Positions 1-8,013 of a stretch of DNA of 25,393 nucleotides are shown piece after piece. How positions within the stretch are numbered: the first letter of the stretch is position 1; every line of letters starts with the position of its first letter. Source of the stretch: CBIFWW01 sp966186435 (GTDB taxonomy: Bacteria > Pseudomonadota > Gammaproteobacteria > Enterobacterales > Enterobacteriaceae); NCBI GenBank assembly GCA_966186435.1, contig CBIFWW010000037.1, positions 1-25,393 on the forward strand. Reading direction: 5' to 3'. A program made the translations under genes and the position numbers. The notes beneath the pieces were generated by a model. That model was not told the DNA's origin. It ran no database searches and saw only the letters and a list, made by a program, of their open reading frames with translations.

Positions 1-2040
1 GACTTATACCTGCCTTATAAGCAGAAGCGCCGCACCCGTGGGCAGATCGCCATTGAAGCAGGCTTAGCGCCGCTGGCAGATTTGCTGTGGGCCGAGCCTT
101 CTCACGACCCGGAACAGGAAGCGGCCCACTTTGTCGATGCCGATAAAGGGGTGGCGGATGTTAAAGCAGCCTTGGATGGGGCGCGCTATATCCTGATGGA
201 GCGCTTCGCCGAAGACGCAGCCCTATTGGCGAAAGTCCGTGATTATCTGTGGAAGAACGCCCACTTGGTGGCTAAGGTTGCCAGTGGCAAAGAGGAAGAA
301 GGCGCGAAATTCCGCGATTACTTCGACCACCACGAACCAATTGCCTCAGTGCCCTCCCACCGCGCCCTGGCGATGTTCCGTGGCCGCAACGAAGGTATCC
401 TGCAACTGGCGCTGAATGCCGACCCGCAGTTTGACGAGCCACCGCGCGAAAGCCACTGCGAGCAGATTATTACCGACCACCTTGGCCTGCGCCTGAACAA
501 CGCTCCGGCAGACAGCTGGCGGAAAGGGGTGGTGAGCTGGACCTGGCGCATCAAGATCCTGATGCACCTCGAAACCGAGCTGATGGGCACCGTCCGTGAA
601 CGGGCGGAAGACGAAGCTATCAACGTCTTCGCTCGTAATATGCACGATCTGCTGATGGCGGCCCCTGCTGGGCTGCGCGCCACTATGGGCCTCGATCCGG
701 GCCTGCGCACCGGGGTGAAAGTAGCGGTGGTGGATGCTACCGGCAAGCTGGTGGCCACAGACACTATCTACCCGCACACTGGCCAAGCTGCCAAAGCTGC
801 CGTGGCGGTGGCTGCCCTGTGCGAGAAACATCAGGTAGAGTTGGTGGCGATTGGTAACGGTACCGCCTCCCGCGAGACCGAACGTTTCTACCTCGAAGTG
901 CAGAAACAGTTCCCGAAAGTCGTTGGCCAGAAGGTGATTGTCAGCGAAGCCGGGGCGTCGGTCTATTCCGCTTCCGAACTGGCTGCGCTGGAATTCCCGG
1001 ACCTGGACGTATCCCTGCGCGGGGCGGTTTCCATCGCCCGCCGTCTTCAGGACCCGCTGGCTGAACTGGTTAAAATCGACCCGAAATCCATCGGGGTGGG
1101 CCAGTATCAGCATGATGTTAGCCAGACCCAACTGGCGAAGAAGCTGGATGCCGTCGTGGAAGACTGCGTAAACGCCGTGGGGGTGGATCTCAATACTGCC
1201 TCCGTGGCGCTATTGACCCGGGTGGCCGGGCTGACCCGCATGATGGCGCAGAACATCGTCGCGTGGCGTGATGAGAATGGCCAGTTCCGCAACCGCCAGC
1301 AGCTGCTGAAAGTCAGCCGTCTAGGGCCGAAAGCCTTTGAGCAGTGTGCAGGCTTCTTGCGCATCAACCACGGCGATAACCCGTTGGATGCCTCAACGGT
1401 GCACCCGGAAGCCTACCCGGTGGTGGAACGGATCCTGGCAGCGACCCACCAGGCGCTGGCGGATCTGATGGGCAACAGCAATGAATTACGCGGCCTGAAA
1501 GCCGCTGAATTTACCGATGCCCAGTTTGGTGTGCCAACAGTTACCGACATCATTAAAGAGCTGGAGAAACCCGGCCGCGACCCGCGCCCGGAATTCAAAA
1601 CCGCCCAGTTTGCCGATGGCATTGAAACCATGAACGACCTGCTACCGGGTATGGTGCTGGAAGGCTCCGTCACCAATGTCACCAACTTTGGTGCCTTTGT
1701 GGATATCGGCGTTCACCAGGACGGCCTGGTGCACATTTCCTCGCTGTCAGACAAGTTTATCGACGATCCCCACAAAGTGGTGAAAGCCGGGGATATCGTG
1801 AAGGTGAAGGTAATGGAAGTCGACCTGAACCGTAAACGTATTGCCCTGACCATGCGCCTGGACGAACAGCCTGGTGAAGCCAATAACCGCCGCAGCAATA
1901 GTAGCGCTGGTAATGGCGGCAACAGCGAATCTACCAGACGCCCTGCCCGCCAGAATACCCCACGGCCACCGGACAGTGGGCCAGCAGGTAACAGTGCCAT
2001 GGGCGATGCCCTGGCCGCAGCCTTCGGTAAGAAGCGTTAA
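1..2040 (+). CDS. tex: Tex, transcription accessory / RNA-binding S1 protein (5' end outside window)
   Basis: Tex is a cytoplasmic nucleic-acid-binding protein linked to transcription and rRNA or toxin gene expression; its exact role in enterics is poorly defined. The frame is open from base 1, reading DLYLPYKQKRRTRGQ before the first internal ATG at 82, so the gene starts upstream. 679 codons are present against about 775 in E. coli, so roughly 95 N-terminal residues are missing. In order one sees a Tex_N-type helical part, a YqgF-like RNase H fold (MGLDPGLRTGVKVAVVD, near base 685), helix-hairpin-helix motifs (NTASVALLTRVAGLT, then KVSRLGPKAFEQCAGFLR) and an S1 domain at about 1640-1860 (GMVLEGSVTNVTNFGAFVDI). 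The last 50 residues are a low-complexity Asn/Ser/Gly/Pro/Arg tail that is probably disordered. A terminator follows directly. In E. coli tex also precedes feoABC. Identification is firm. Confidence 0.96.
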   Translation, partial: DLYLPYKQKRRTRGQIAIEAGLAPLADLLWAEPSHDPEQEAAHFVDADKGVADVKAALDGARYILMERFAEDAALLAKVRDYLWKNAHLVAKVASGKEEEGAKFRDYFDHHEPIASVPSHRALAMFRGRNEGILQLALNADPQFDEPPRESHCEQIITDHLGLRLNNAPADSWRKGVVSWTWRIKILMHLETELMGTVRERAEDEAINVFARNMHDLLMAAPAGLRATMGLDPGLRTGVKVAVVDATGKLVATDTIYPHTGQAAKAAVAVAALCEKHQVELVAIGNGTASRETERFYLEVQKQFPKVVGQKVIVSEAGASVYSASELAALEFPDLDVSLRGAVSIARRLQDPLAELVKIDPKSIGVGQYQHDVSQTQLAKKLDAVVEDCVNAVGVDLNTASVALLTRVAGLTRMMAQNIVAWRDENGQFRNRQQLLKVSRLGPKAFEQCAGFLRINHGDNPLDASTVHPEAYPVVERILAATHQALADLMGNSNELRGLKAAEFTDAQFGVPTVTDIIKELEKPGRDPRPEFKTAQFADGIETMNDLLPGMVLEGSVTNVTNFGAFVDIGVHQDGLVHISSLSDKFIDDPHKVVKAGDIVKVKVMEVDLNRKRIALTMRLDEQPGEANNRRSNSSAGNGGNSESTRRPARQNTPRPPDSGPAGNSAMGDALAAAFGKKR

Positions 2041-2044
2041 TCTT

Positions 2045-2065
2045 AAGGCCTTTCGGGGCCTTTTT
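2045..2065 (+). terminator. Rho-independent terminator of tex
   Basis: AAGGCC (2045-2050), loop TTTCG, then GGCCTT followed by a T run to 2065. It starts four bases after the tex stop codon, so tex and feoABC are probably separate transcription units. Confidence 0.85.
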
Positions 2066-2353
2066 ACTTTTTAGCACAATATGTATTTTCCGCATTCAAG
2101 CCCCGCCGATATAACATTTGATGATCAATCCCGGGTAAATAAATTTAATATCAACTAATTAGCGAGCGTTTATGAATCGCAGCTATTTTTCCTGTGACTT
2201 CATTTATCGATCCAATCATTAACAATCCACCATTAGTAATAACAATAGCGTGCTAAATGACATCTTGTCACCGCAGGTTAACCTTATTAACACATTGTTT
2301 TTATTTGAATTAACCACCTCAGGACGTATAAAATCTGAAATAATCATTTTCTC

Positions 2354-2367
2354 TTGTCAAAGATCAA
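2354..2367 (+). promoter_or_regulatory. FNR-like site upstream of feoABC
   Basis: TTGTC-AAAG-ATCAA matches the FNR consensus TTGAT-N4-ATCAA at 8 of 10 half-site positions, with one half perfect. FNR activates feo under anoxia in E. coli, where Fe(II) is the available iron form. With the usual -41.5 geometry the transcript would start near 2402, but I see no convincing -10 hexamer there. The site is therefore supported by match and context only. Confidence 0.55.
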
Positions 2368-2410
2368 ACCTATCTATTTCTGGAATGATTTTCTGATTGA
2401 AGGCGAAAAC

Positions 2411-2429
2411 CATTCTCATTATCATTATG
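2411..2429 (+). promoter_or_regulatory. Fur box upstream of feoABC
   Basis: The 19 bases CATTCTCATTATCATTATG agree with the Fur consensus (GATAATGATTATCATTATC orientation) at 14 of 19 positions. They read as repeated NATTAT-type hexamers. Iron-loaded Fur bound here would repress feoABC when iron is sufficient. The site lies about 95 bp upstream of feoA and just downstream of the FNR-like site, a layout like the E. coli feo promoter. Confidence 0.7.
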
Positions 2430-2490
2430 ATGTTGGTTACTTCTTTTTCTCTCTTATTGACAAAGTGTATTCGCCATCGCACCCACGCGA

Positions 2491-2510
2491 ATTAAGTTGG
2501 TCAACTTAAT
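2491..2510. repeat. 20-bp palindrome just upstream of the feoA ribosome binding site
   Basis: ATTAAGTTGGTCAACTTAAT has 9-bp perfect inverted arms (2491-2499 and 2502-2510) around a 2-base centre. It ends 13 bases before the feoA ATG and abuts the presumed Shine-Dalgarno region ACAGG. It could be an operator for a dimeric regulator or a short mRNA hairpin affecting feoA translation. The two-base centre makes DNA-level recognition more likely than a stable hairpin. I do not recognise the regulator. Confidence 0.6.
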
Positions 2511-2523
2511 ACAGGTAAACGAT

Positions 2524-2748
2524 ATGCAATTTTCTCCGAATAGCGCATGGAAGATCACTGGCTTCGCCCTTGAAATCAGCCCGGCCTACCGCCAGAAGCT
2601 GCTGTCTTTGGGTATGTTGCCCGGTTCCTCTTTTAACGTTGTGCGTGTCGCCCCCTTTGGCGACCCCATCCACATCCAAACCCGGCGCGTCAATCTGGTA
2701 TTACGAAAAAAAGATCTCCAGTTGTTGCAGCTTGAAGCGGTGGCTTAA
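2524..2748 (+). CDS. feoA: FeoA, cytoplasmic SH3-like partner of the Fe(II) transporter
   Basis: FeoA is a small cytosolic beta-barrel protein needed for full FeoB-mediated ferrous iron uptake. The 74-residue product (MQFSPNSAWKITGF...) follows E. coli FeoA closely, including SPAYRQKLLSLGMLPGSSF and RVAPFGDPI. The ATG at 2524 is chosen because it gives the family length and has ACAGG upstream; a longer in-frame reading would need a TTG at 2497 inside the palindrome. It is the first gene of feoABC, with feoB starting 52 bp downstream. Regulation is probably by Fur and FNR from the upstream region. Confidence 0.96.
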   Translation: MQFSPNSAWKITGFALEISPAYRQKLLSLGMLPGSSFNVVRVAPFGDPIHIQTRRVNLVLRKKDLQLLQLEAVA

Positions 2749-2800
2749 GCCCGTTGGCTTGCCCGCATTAGTTTCCTTACTTCATCGTTCACGTTAAAAA

Positions 2801-5113
2801 ATGAAAAAACTTACTATCGGCCTGATAGGCAACCCGAACGCCGGGAAGACTACCCTGTTTAACCAGTTGACCGGTGCGCGGCAGCGCGTGGGTAACTGGG
2901 CGGGGGTCACCGTGGAGCGTAAAGAAGGCCAGTTTAAAACGGCTGAACATCAGGTCACCCTGGTGGATCTGCCGGGCACCTATTCGCTCACTACTATCTC
3001 TTCCCAAACCTCGTTAGATGAGCAAATCGCCTGCCACTACATTCTGAGTGGCGAAGCGGATTTGCTGATCAACGTGGTGGATGGCTCCAACCTGGAGCGC
3101 AACCTTTATCTCACGCTACAGCTGCTTGAGCTGGGCATTCCCTGTGTGCTGGCCCTTAACATGCTGGATATTGCCGAGAAGCAAAATATCCGCATCGACG
3201 TAGACGCCCTGTCTGCCCGTTTGGGTTGCCCAGTGTTACCACTGGTCTCCACCCGTGGCCGGGGTATCGACAGCCTGAAGCTGGCAGTGGATCGCATTAA
3301 GGCCAACCGCGAGGTGGAGCGGGTATATTATCCTGCACGCCTGCTGGCTGCTGCCGATACCCTGGCCCAAGATATGCCACAGACCGTTCCTGCCCAACAG
3401 CGCCGCTGGTTGGCCCTGCAAATACTGGAAGGGGATATCTACAGCCAGGCTTGGGCCGGTGAAGCCACCAGCAAACTAGAGTTCGTTAAGGCCCAACTGG
3501 CCGATAAGATAGCCGACCCGGCGCTGACCATCGCTGATGCCCGCTACCAAAGCATTGCCACTATTTGTGATGCCGTGAGCAATAGCCTGACGGCGGAACC
3601 CCATCGCCTGACGGCGGCCATGGATAAAATTATCCTCAACCGCTTCCTCGGGGTGCCGGTGTTCCTGCTGGTGATGTATTTAATGTTCCTGCTGGCGATT
3701 AACATCGGTGGGGCGCTGCAACCGCTGTTTGATGTAGGCTCTTCCGCCCTCTTCATCCAGGGGACTCAATGGCTGGGCGCTACCCTGCACTTCCCGCAGT
3801 GGCTGACTATCTTCCTGGCCCAGGGCATCGGGGGCGGTATCAACACCGTGCTGCCGCTGGTACCGCAAATCGGCATGATGTACCTGTTCCTCTCCTTCCT
3901 TGAGGACTCTGGCTACATGGCCCGTGCCGCCTTTGTGATGGACCGGTTGATGCAGGCCCTGGGGCTGCCGGGTAAATCCTTTGTACCATTGATTGTCGGC
4001 TTCGGCTGTAACGTGCCGTCGGTGATGGGCGCCCGTACCCTGGATGCCCCCCGTGAACGTATGATGACCATCATGATGGCGCCGTTTATGTCTTGCGGCG
4101 CCCGCCTGGCTATCTTTGCAGTGTTTGCTGCGGCCTTCTTCGGCCAACAAGGCGCTTTTGTGGTGTTCTCCCTATATATCCTGGGGATCGTAATGGCTAT
4201 CCTCACCGGCCTGATGCTGAAGCACACCATCATGCGTGGTGAAGCCACCCCGTTTGTTATGGAGCTGCCGGTTTACCACGTGCCACATATCAAGAGCCTG
4301 TTGCTGCAAACCTGGCAGCGCCTGAAGGGCTTTGTGATGCGTGCCGGTAAGGTGATTATCCTGGTGAGCATCTTTATCGGGGCGCTAAACAGCTTCTCCT
4401 TTAGCGGTAAGGCGGTGGATAACATCAATGATTCGGCCCTGGCTTCCGTCAGTAAAGTGTTGACCCCACTGTTAAAACCGATTGGCGTGCAGGATGAAAA
4501 CTGGCAAGCCACCGTGGGTCTGTTTACCGGTGCCATGGCTAAAGAAGTGGTGGTGGGTACCTTGAATACCCTTTATACCGCCGAAGATATTCATCAGGCC
4601 CCGTTTAACCCAGAGGAATTCAATCTTTGGGGTGAACTGGGCGGTGCGGTGTCCGAAACCTGGGATAGCCTGAAAGGCACCTTCAGCCTGAGCGTGTTGG
4701 CGAACCCAATCGAAGCCAGCAAAGGCGATGGCGAGATGGAGAACGGCACCATGGGCGTGATGAGCGCTAAGTTTGGTAGTATGAGCGCGGCTTACAGCTA
4801 TCTGATCTTCGTACTGCTGTATATCCCATGCATCTCGGTGATGGGGGCTATCGCCCGTGAATCCAGCCGTGGCTGGATGGCTTTCTCGGTGCTGTGGGGG
4901 CTGGACATCGCCTATTCGTTCTCCACTCTGTATTACCAGACGGTGAATTTCAGTAGCCACCCGCGCTTTAGCCTGGTGTGTATACTGGCGGTGCTGCTGT
5001 TTAACGTGGTACTGCTGGGTATGTTGCGCCGCGCTCGTAGCCGGGTGAACGTGAACCTGATGGCAACCCGCGAGCCGGGTAGTTGCTGTAATTCGACCGG
5101 TGATTGTCACTAG
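2801..5113 (+). CDS. feoB: FeoB, Fe(II) transporter with N-terminal G domain
   Basis: FeoB is the inner-membrane ferrous iron permease. The 770-residue protein (E. coli 773) begins with a GTPase domain: G1 GNPNAGKTT at residues 10-18, G3 DLPG at 56-59 and G4 NMLD at 120-123. The helical GDI region follows, then a polytopic membrane domain from about residue 280. The membrane part has the conserved cysteine motifs GFGCNVPSVMGART and SCGARLAIF, two Gate-like segments in the usual order. The C-terminus is cysteine rich (GSCCNSTGDC). The ribosome binding site is weak, so translation may partly depend on feoA. feoC follows 32 bp later. Confidence 0.97.
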   Translation: MKKLTIGLIGNPNAGKTTLFNQLTGARQRVGNWAGVTVERKEGQFKTAEHQVTLVDLPGTYSLTTISSQTSLDEQIACHYILSGEADLLINVVDGSNLERNLYLTLQLLELGIPCVLALNMLDIAEKQNIRIDVDALSARLGCPVLPLVSTRGRGIDSLKLAVDRIKANREVERVYYPARLLAAADTLAQDMPQTVPAQQRRWLALQILEGDIYSQAWAGEATSKLEFVKAQLADKIADPALTIADARYQSIATICDAVSNSLTAEPHRLTAAMDKIILNRFLGVPVFLLVMYLMFLLAINIGGALQPLFDVGSSALFIQGTQWLGATLHFPQWLTIFLAQGIGGGINTVLPLVPQIGMMYLFLSFLEDSGYMARAAFVMDRLMQALGLPGKSFVPLIVGFGCNVPSVMGARTLDAPRERMMTIMMAPFMSCGARLAIFAVFAAAFFGQQGAFVVFSLYILGIVMAILTGLMLKHTIMRGEATPFVMELPVYHVPHIKSLLLQTWQRLKGFVMRAGKVIILVSIFIGALNSFSFSGKAVDNINDSALASVSKVLTPLLKPIGVQDENWQATVGLFTGAMAKEVVVGTLNTLYTAEDIHQAPFNPEEFNLWGELGGAVSETWDSLKGTFSLSVLANPIEASKGDGEMENGTMGVMSAKFGSMSAAYSYLIFVLLYIPCISVMGAIARESSRGWMAFSVLWGLDIAYSFSTLYYQTVNFSSHPRFSLVCILAVLLFNVVLLGMLRRARSRVNVNLMATREPGSCCNSTGDCH

Positions 5114-5145
5114 AGCATGGTCATTAGGCTATAGGAAATAAAAAC

Positions 5146-5382
5146 ATGGCTAGCTTGATTGAAATCCGTGATTTGCTTGCCCTACATGGGCGAATGGAAG
5201 CGCAGCAGGTCAGCCAGATATTGAACACCCCTCAGCCGCTGGTGGATGCCATGCTACAACGCCTGGAGGCCATGGGCCGGGTGATAAAACGCGAGGAAGA
5301 TGCACAAAGCTGCCTAACGGGGAGCTGCAAAAACTGCCCGGAGGGCAAGGCCTGCCTCACCGAGTGGTGGTCAATTGCATAA
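5146..5382 (+). CDS. feoC: FeoC, winged-helix Fe-S protein of the feo operon
   Basis: FeoC is a small winged-helix protein of the Feo system. In enterics it is reported to protect FeoB from proteolysis and may sense oxygen or redox through an Fe-S cluster. The 78-residue product has an N-terminal helix-turn-helix (IEIRDLLALHGRMEAQQVSQ) and four cysteines in CLTGSCKNCPEGKAC near residues 50-65, the usual cluster ligand set. TAGGA lies upstream of the ATG. It is the last gene of feoABC, meeting a convergent minus-strand gene across a shared hairpin. Confidence 0.93.
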   Translation: MASLIEIRDLLALHGRMEAQQVSQILNTPQPLVDAMLQRLEAMGRVIKREEDAQSCLTGSCKNCPEGKACLTEWWSIA

Positions 5383-5401
5383 AAAAGGGCGCTTTGCGCC
5401 C
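5381..5401 (-). terminator. Terminator between feoC and the DUF1471 gene
   Basis: GGGCGC (5387-5392), loop TTT, GCGCCC (5396-5401). Read on the minus strand the hairpin is followed by six Ts (5381-5386), so it terminates the DUF1471 gene well. On the plus strand the sequence after the stem is less T-rich, so it may end feoABC only partly. Confidence 0.8.
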
Positions 5402-5409
5402 CATTCTCA

Positions 5410-5679
5410 TTATTTGTAGACGTCCGCCGTGGCATGGACATCTTTGGTGTATTTCTCACCGCTGGTGACCACGAAGTACTTGCCACCCAACTTGTCTGCC
5501 TTCTCAGAAAGATCGCGTTTTGCATCCATCGGCGCAGAGGTGTCGCTGGTCACGATGGTGCCAATCTTGGTCAGATTCATCTCTTTCAGCTTGTCTTTTT
5601 CCAGCTCTTGAGCAGCCATTGCACTAAAAGCCACAGAACTCATAATCAATGCGCTAACCACGCCAGTCAGTAATTTCAT
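5410..5679 (-). CDS. Secreted DUF1471 (YhcN/BhsA/YdgH family) small protein
   Basis: The 89-residue product begins with a typical Sec signal peptide (MKLLTGVVSALIMSSVAFSA, cleavage likely at AMA-AQ). A compact domain follows (KIGTIVTSDTSAPMDAKRDLSEKAD... YFVVTSGE... HATADVYK) of the DUF1471 type, as in YhcN, BhsA and McbA. Members are periplasmic stress or biofilm-related proteins whose biochemical role is mostly unknown. The start at 5679 is chosen over the ATG at 5724 because the signal peptide begins there and AAGGAT sits just upstream. The gene stands between feoC and bioH with its own terminator and a possible own promoter. E. coli lacks it at this spot. Confidence 0.85.
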   Translation of the reverse strand: MKLLTGVVSALIMSSVAFSAMAAQELEKDKLKEMNLTKIGTIVTSDTSAPMDAKRDLSEKADKLGGKYFVVTSGEKYTKDVHATADVYK

Positions 5680-5779
5680 AGCAGCTATCCTTATAGGTAT
5701 TGAGTTGTTATGTTTATCAGGCACCGCAAGTCATTCCTTGGATACTTCACTCGGAAACCTGAAACCATTGAATTAATCA

Positions 5780-5808
5780 AATAAAGCGGTGCGTAGTGAG
5801 TATTGCAA
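5780..5808 (-). promoter_or_regulatory. Candidate sigma-70 promoter of the DUF1471 gene
   Basis: On the minus strand TTGCAA (5808-5803), a 17-bp spacer and TTTATT (5785-5780) resemble -35 and -10 boxes, four of six matches each. It lies between the bioH stop and the DUF1471 start and implies a leader of about 90 nt. No terminator is visible after bioH, so readthrough is also possible. Confidence 0.35.
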
Positions 5809-5835
5809 CTTTTTTAACTTTTTCCAGTCGGCGTA

Positions 5836-6606
5836 TCAAAACTGTCGGCTGAATTCAATCAGCAGCTGGCAAAAAGCCTCCGAATGGGAAATAAACGGGG
5901 CGTGGGCGGCCTTATCAAACACATAAACCTGTGACTGCGGCCAGGCCTTATCCAATAGCGGTACGATCCGCCGGGGCACCAGACCATCCAGCCGACCATA
6001 GAGCCGCAGAAAGGGCTTATCAAAACTCGCCAGATCCTGCCGCAGGTCTTCACAGCGCAAAATCTCCAGCCCCCCATTGAGCACCTCCACGCTGGGCATC
6101 GGCAATGCCAGTACGCTGCTTTTCAGCAACCGCGCATCTTGGCGGGCGCTCTCGGTGCCCAGGGTCTGGAGTGAAAGAAAGCGATCCACGGTACGCTGGA
6201 AATCTTCACTTAACTGCTGCTGGAAGCCCCGTAATACCTCCGGTTTGATCCCCGGCCAATCCTCATGGGCGCTAAAACACGGCGAGGAGGCTACAGTAAT
6301 CAGCCCCCTTACTTGCTGCGGGAAATCCAGGGCAATCTGGCTGGCCACTAATCCACCTAAACTCCAGCCCAACCAAATGGCCTGTTCTGGCCCCTGCTCT
6401 GCCACCATTTGCGCCATCGCCTTTAAAGGCATGGCACCATAACCGTGGCTACGGCCAAACCCAGGCAGATCCACCAGATGCAAGGTAAATTGCGAGGCAA
6501 GCCGCTTAGTTATGCAATCCCATACCCCGGCATTCAGTCCCCATCCGTGCAGCAGCACAAGATGGCGATCGCCCTGTCCGATTGTTTGCCACCAGAGTTT
6601 GTTCAT
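5836..6606 (-). CDS. bioH: BioH, pimeloyl-[ACP] methyl ester esterase
   Basis: BioH is a cytoplasmic alpha/beta hydrolase that removes the methyl group from pimeloyl-ACP methyl ester, closing the BioC-BioH route to the pimelate part of biotin. The 256 residues match the family length. The nucleophile elbow GWSLGG puts Ser at 82, Asp at 207 (GRLDGLV) and His at 235 (KAAHAPF), the same numbers as the E. coli triad. The oxyanion segment LLHGWGLN is at about residues 18-25. It diverges from gntX with 36 bp between start codons, so promoters of each must reach into the other gene. Confidence 0.97.
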   Translation of the reverse strand: MNKLWWQTIGQGDRHLVLLHGWGLNAGVWDCITKRLASQFTLHLVDLPGFGRSHGYGAMPLKAMAQMVAEQGPEQAIWLGWSLGGLVASQIALDFPQQVRGLITVASSPCFSAHEDWPGIKPEVLRGFQQQLSEDFQRTVDRFLSLQTLGTESARQDARLLKSSVLALPMPSVEVLNGGLEILRCEDLRQDLASFDKPFLRLYGRLDGLVPRRIVPLLDKAWPQSQVYVFDKAAHAPFISHSEAFCQLLIEFSRQF

Positions 6607-6642
6607 CAGCTAGGTTACTCTTTTCAATCCCGTGAGGCCGTT

Positions 6643-7317
6643 ATGCTAACAATCCCTGGCCGCTGTTGGCTATGCCAGTGTGCGCTGGCCCTTCCCCACT
6701 GGGGGATATGTAGCCGCTGCCACCCCCGCCGCCCTGATAATAGGGTGTGCCCGTGCTGCGGGCTGGCTTCCCACTGGCCTCACCAGCCCTGTGGCCGCTG
6801 CCTGCGCAAGCCCTGTGCCTGGCAACGGCTGGTGTGTATCGATGATTACCGGCCCCCATTCAGCCAGATGATTAGCCGGTTGAAGACCTATCCTGAGGGG
6901 GCCTGCGCCTTGGCGCGTCTGTTATTGCTACGGCTGTTGGAAGCGCGGCGAATTGAAGGATTGAAGCTGCCACAGCTGATTATCCCGGTGCCGCTCCATC
7001 GCAAGCGAATTTGGCGGCGGGGCTATAACCAAAGTGCACTACTGGCAGGGTATTTGGGCCGCTGGCTGGGGATCCCGGTGGCCGAACATGCCATTCGCCG
7101 CTTACGGCACACGCCTCACCAGCGTAAACTGAGCGCCCACGCACGGCGGCACAATTTGCTTAAGGCTTTCCACCTTGAAATTGCGGTTAACGGGCGCCAT
7201 ATCGCCATAGTGGATGACGTGGTCACCACCGGCAGTACCGCGGCAGCGCTGGCCCGGTTGTTACTTGCCCGCGGGGCGGCTTCAGTAGATATCTGGTGCC
7301 TGTGCCGCACCTTGTAG
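6643..7317 (+). CDS. gntX: GntX / ComFC-like phosphoribosyltransferase-fold protein
   Basis: This ComF-family protein was named for a proposed role in gluconate uptake, but family members are DNA-uptake related proteins with a phosphoribosyltransferase fold. The 224 residues show an N-terminal cysteine-rich zinc-finger-like part (CWLCQCA... CSRCH... CPCCG... CGRCL, residues 8-60). The PRPP-binding loop VDDVVTTGST lies near the C-terminus, which ends WCLCRTL as in E. coli. The frame is open back to 6445, but the ATG at 6643 gives the family N-terminus (MLTIPGRCWLC) and has GAGG upstream; the upstream part overlaps bioH. Confidence 0.92.
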   Translation: MLTIPGRCWLCQCALALPHWGICSRCHPRRPDNRVCPCCGLASHWPHQPCGRCLRKPCAWQRLVCIDDYRPPFSQMISRLKTYPEGACALARLLLLRLLEARRIEGLKLPQLIIPVPLHRKRIWRRGYNQSALLAGYLGRWLGIPVAEHAIRRLRHTPHQRKLSAHARRHNLLKAFHLEIAVNGRHIAIVDDVVTTGSTAAALARLLLARGAASVDIWCLCRTL

Positions 7318-7340
7318 AGCCTGAACGATGGGCGTATTAT
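7312..7340 (+). promoter_or_regulatory. Candidate nfuA promoter
   Basis: TTGTAG (7312-7317), a 17-bp spacer and TATTAT (7335-7340, five of six). It overlaps the gntX stop and would give a leader of about 30 nt before the nfuA ATG. Confidence 0.4.
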
Positions 7341-7375
7341 AACCGACTAAAGCAGTCAACTATTTAGGCCAATTT

Positions 7376-7951
7376 ATGATCCGTATTTCCGACACAGCCC
7401 AGGCCCACTTTGCCAAACTGTTGGCGAGCCAGGAAGAAGGAACGCAAATTCGCGTTTTCGTCATTAACCCAGGTACCCCGAACGCAGAGTGTGGCGTGTC
7501 TTATTGCCCGCCTGACGCCGTGGAAGCGTCCGATACTACTCTGGAATTCGAGCAGTTAACCGCCTACGTGGATGAACTGAGCGCGCCTTACCTGGAAGAT
7601 GCGGAAATCGATTTTGTGACCGACCAGCTTGGCTCCCAGCTGACACTGAAAGCCCCGAACGCCAAAATGCGTAAAGTGGGTGATGATGCCCCGCTGATCG
7701 AGCGCGTGGAGTACATGCTGCAAGCCGAAGTTAACCCGCAGTTAGCCGGCCACGGTGGCCGTGTCTCGCTAATGGAAATCACCGACGAAGGCTACGCCAT
7801 TCTGCAATTCGGCGGCGGCTGTAACGGTTGTTCAATGGTGGACTTCACCCTGAAAGAAGGGATTGAAAAACAGCTGCTGGCTGCCTTCCCTGAATTGAAA
7901 GGCGTGCGCGACCTGACCGAGCACGAGCGCGGCGAGCACTCCTACTACTGA
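7376..7951 (+). CDS. nfuA: NfuA, Fe-S cluster carrier
   Basis: NfuA receives [4Fe-4S] clusters and delivers them to client enzymes such as aconitase and lipoyl synthase, mainly under oxidative stress or iron limitation. The 191 residues equal the E. coli length. The N-terminal part is a degenerate A-type carrier domain (residues 1-95); the C-terminal Nfu domain carries GGGCNGCSM with cluster ligands Cys149 and Cys152. It starts 58 bp after gntX and ends at a strong terminator. Confidence 0.97.
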   Translation: MIRISDTAQAHFAKLLASQEEGTQIRVFVINPGTPNAECGVSYCPPDAVEASDTTLEFEQLTAYVDELSAPYLEDAEIDFVTDQLGSQLTLKAPNAKMRKVGDDAPLIERVEYMLQAEVNPQLAGHGGRVSLMEITDEGYAILQFGGGCNGCSMVDFTLKEGIEKQLLAAFPELKGVRDLTEHERGEHSYY

Positions 7952-7970
7952 TTGCAAACCTACAGTACAA

Positions 7971-7997
7971 CGGCACCCAATGGGTGCCGTTTTTTTA
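7971..7997 (+). terminator. Terminator of nfuA
   Basis: CGGCACCC (7971-7978), loop AAT, GGGTGCCG (7982-7989), then eight Ts. It lies between convergent nfuA and malQ. On the minus strand the same hairpin lacks a long T run, so it serves nfuA best. Confidence 0.9.
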
Positions 7998-8013
7998 TAG
8001 CCGGTTCACAGGT

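Larger units (their letters stand above)
2041..2523. other. tex-feoA intergenic control region
   Basis: This AT-rich 483-bp gap contains the tex terminator, the FNR-like site, the Fur box and the 20-bp palindrome. From about 2070 to 2340 there is no open frame with a ribosome binding site, no tRNA-like fold and no strong hairpin that I can see. Confidence 0.6.

Noticed and set aside
5402..5415. CATTCTCATTAT, identical to the first 12 bases of the feo Fur box, beside the feoC terminator.
   Set aside because: It lies within the last codons and downstream edge of the DUF1471 gene, covers only part of a Fur box and has no promoter beside it.
7341..7372. Possible IscR type 2 site before nfuA.
   Set aside because: Only the first half resembles the consensus; the central and right part has too many mismatches.
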